A stretch of 64,000 bases of DNA from Aureimonas jatrophae (lineage in GTDB: Bacteria > Pseudomonadota > Alphaproteobacteria > Rhizobiales > Rhizobiaceae). Positions 62,713 through 64,000 of this stretch are shown here, piece after piece. The stretch's first letter is position 1, and each line of letters begins with the position of its first letter. The translations under genes and the position numbers were made by a program. Location of the stretch: positions 186,001 through 250,000 of the forward strand of contig NZ_FNIT01000001.1 in assembly GCF_900104035.1 (NCBI RefSeq), in the 5' to 3' direction. The notes below the pieces were generated by a model that was not told where the DNA came from, did no database searches, and saw nothing but the letters and a program-made list of their open reading frames with translations.

Positions 62713-63321
62713 ATGAAGGTGGCATTGATCGGCGCCTCGGGGCAGGCGGGCTCGCGCATCCTGCGAGAGCTTTCGAGTCGGGGGCACGAGACCACGGCGA
62801 TCGCGCGCAACCCCGAGCGCATCGATGCGGGGCCCGGCGTCACGGCCGTGCGAGGCGACGTCGCCGAGGGCGAGGCGCTGGCAGCGATCCTGCGCGGACA
62901 CGACGCGGTGGTGAGCTCGGTGCACTTTCTCGCCTTCGATCCCGAGACGCTGGTCGCGGCGGTCCGGGCGAGCGAGGTGAAGCGCTATCTCGTGGTCGGC
63001 GGGGCGGGAAGCCTGGAGGTCGCGTCCGGCCAACGCCTTCTCGACGCGCCGGACTTTCCGGACGCCTACAAGGCGGAGGCGACGGCGGGCGCCGCCTATC
63101 TCGACCGGCTTCGAGCGCTGGACGACCTCGACTGGACTTTCTTCTCGCCCGCCGCGATGTTCGTGCCCGGCGAGCGTACGGGCAGGTTCCGGCTGGGGCA
63201 GGACATGTTGATCGCGAACGACGAGGGATCCTCGATCTCGTTCGAGGACTATGCGGTCGCGCTGGTGGACGAGCTGGAGCAGCCCCGCCACGTGCGGGGC
63301 CGCTTCACGATAGGCTACTAG
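62713..63321 (+). CDS. NAD(P)-binding NmrA/SDR-like protein
   Basis: This is an atypical short-chain dehydrogenase of 202 residues. VALIGASGQAGSRILRELSSRGHE (residues 3-26) is the dinucleotide-binding motif, AVRGDVAEGEAL (about 53) and the C-terminal FFSPAAMFVPGERTG follow. It resembles YwnB/NmrA-type oxidoreductases that pair with HxlR regulators. The catalytic Tyr-Lys of classical SDRs is replaced (YKAEATAGAAYLD). GGAAGA lies just before the ATG. Stop overlaps that of the lytic transglycosylase by four bases. Confidence 0.9.
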   Translation: MKVALIGASGQAGSRILRELSSRGHETTAIARNPERIDAGPGVTAVRGDVAEGEALAAILRGHDAVVSSVHFLAFDPETLVAAVRASEVKRYLVVGGAGSLEVASGQRLLDAPDFPDAYKAEATAGAAYLDRLRALDDLDWTFFSPAAMFVPGERTGRFRLGQDMLIANDEGSSISFEDYAVALVDELEQPRHVRGRFTIGY

Positions 63322-64000
63322 TTCAAAGCGGCCAGGAGGCGCGCGGTCGGCCAGCCGTCGGCGGGCAGGCCGCGCTTCATCTGCTCCTCGCGCACGGCGG
63401 CGCGTGTGTTGGCGCCCAGAATGCCGTCGATCTTGCCGACGTCGTAGCCCATCGCGGCGAGGCGCTGCTGCAGCGCCTTCATCTGGTCGCCGTCCAGACC
63501 GGGCTGCGGATTGCCGAGATCGGCCGCCGGCTCGCCCGCCAGGCGCGTGCCGAAGTAGGCGGCCGTCAGCGAGTACACGAGCGAGTTGTTCCAGGTGAGG
63601 TAGATGTCGAAGTTCGGGAAGGCCAGGAAGGCCGGCCCACCCGCGCCCTGCGGAAGGATGATCGAGGCCATCATGCCGTCGCTCTCCAGCGGCGATCCGT
63701 CGGCCTTCGTGACGCCGAGCTTGGCGAACTCCGAACGGGGCTCCTTCTGGACCAGTGCGGCGCGATCGTAGGGGAAGTTGGCTGGGATGCGGACCGACTC
63801 CAGCCAGGGCTCGCCGCGCCGGTATCCCATGGACTGGATGAACTTGCCGGTGGTCATCAAGACGTCCGGAACGTCGGTGAGGAGGTTGACTTGGCCGTTG
63901 CCGTCCTGGTCCGTGCCGTAGGCGAGATAGTCCTCGGGCAGGATCTGGGTCTGGCCGAGCTCGCCCGCCCAGGCACCGCGCATCTGGTCGGGGCGCAGGT
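63318..64000 (-). CDS. Lytic murein transglycosylase (MltB/SLT_2 type), C-terminal part
   Basis: This is the C-terminal 227 residues of a periplasmic lytic transglycosylase of the MltB family; the start is beyond the right edge of the window. The visible part contains LRPDQMRGAWAGELGQTQILPEDYLAYG (the substrate-groove region), MMASIILPQGAGGPAFLAFPNFDIYLTWNNSLVYSL and, at the end, a peptidoglycan-binding domain 1 (QQRLAAMGYDVGKIDGILGANTRAAV). The catalytic glutamate lies upstream and is not visible. Confidence 0.92.
   Translation of the reverse strand, partial: LRPDQMRGAWAGELGQTQILPEDYLAYGTDQDGNGQVNLLTDVPDVLMTTGKFIQSMGYRRGEPWLESVRIPANFPYDRAALVQKEPRSEFAKLGVTKADGSPLESDGMMASIILPQGAGGPAFLAFPNFDIYLTWNNSLVYSLTAAYFGTRLAGEPAADLGNPQPGLDGDQMKALQQRLAAMGYDVGKIDGILGANTRAAVREEQMKRGLPADGWPTARLLAALN

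Overview
The window is GC-rich chromosomal DNA, almost fully packed with genes, from an alphaproteobacterium of the Hyphomicrobiales (Rhizobiales). The evidence is the order infC-rpmI-rplT-pheS-pheT and infA-maf-yacG, an infC gene that appears to start with ATT, an Irr-type iron box before efeU, an HWE-family histidine kinase, a thiO-S-G-E operon behind a TPP riboswitch, a BTLCP transglutaminase-like protein, and an ArsR-methyltransferase fusion beside metF. An Aurantimonadaceae (Aureimonas-like) host would fit, but this is a guess. I see no rRNA, tRNA, CRISPR array, transposase or integrase. No gap between genes exceeds about 300 bases, except metF to the ornithine-decarboxylase-like gene (58949-59376), which holds a terminator, a possible 28-residue microprotein and a possible leader RNA.

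Layout. 1-1.6 kb: efeU-efeO ferrous iron uptake, minus strand, cut by the window edge. 1.7-8.8 kb: a COQ8/UbiB-like kinase, a giant DUF4011-helicase-nuclease protein (about 1744 residues) and a cupin. 9.0-23.6 kb: a catabolic locus with a Gfo/Idh/MocA dehydrogenase, a complete sugar ABC importer (two permeases, binding protein, ATPase), a D-threonine-aldolase-like PLP enzyme, two M81 (MlrC-like) metallopeptidases, an NTF2-like protein, RidA, an RpiR regulator, a cytoplasmic GH20 hexosaminidase and an MFS transporter. Related GAAAAT-type boxes stand at its two divergent promoter regions. 23.6-26.3 kb: a DUF427 protein, then an ECF sigma/anti-sigma/fasciclin unit and a small membrane protein. 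26.4-31.4 kb: murA, infA, maf, yacG, a BTLCP protein, an ABHD10-like hydrolase and infC. 31.6-36.5 kb: rpmI, rplT, pheS, an interposed membrane protein, pheT. 36.6-43.2 kb: a dehydrogenase, mepA, glk, an MsbA-type ABC exporter, dapB, gpmA. 43.2-46.7 kb: TPP riboswitch, thiOSGE, a GntR regulator with its likely operator. 46.8-51.0 kb: an unknown membrane coiled-coil protein with a ClpP-like partner, a lipase-like hydrolase, RNase T2. 51.1-56.1 kb: ettA, an HWE kinase and response regulator, DedA, a MOSC protein. 56.1-64 kb: DUF2293, trmO, ArsR-methyltransferase, metF, a type III PLP decarboxylase, DUF4112, an aldo/keto reductase, an HxlR/NmrA divergent pair with a near-perfect operator, and a truncated lytic transglycosylase.

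How it fits together. Most of the window is conserved core metabolism: translation, peptidoglycan, lysine, thiamine and methionine. The accessory parts most worth attention are the helicase-nuclease giant, which resembles proposed anti-phage proteins, and the 9-23 kb locus. In the latter, imported HexNAc-containing oligomers may be cut by GH20 while M81, PLP and RidA enzymes process an attached peptide or D-amino-acid part. That substrate is inference.
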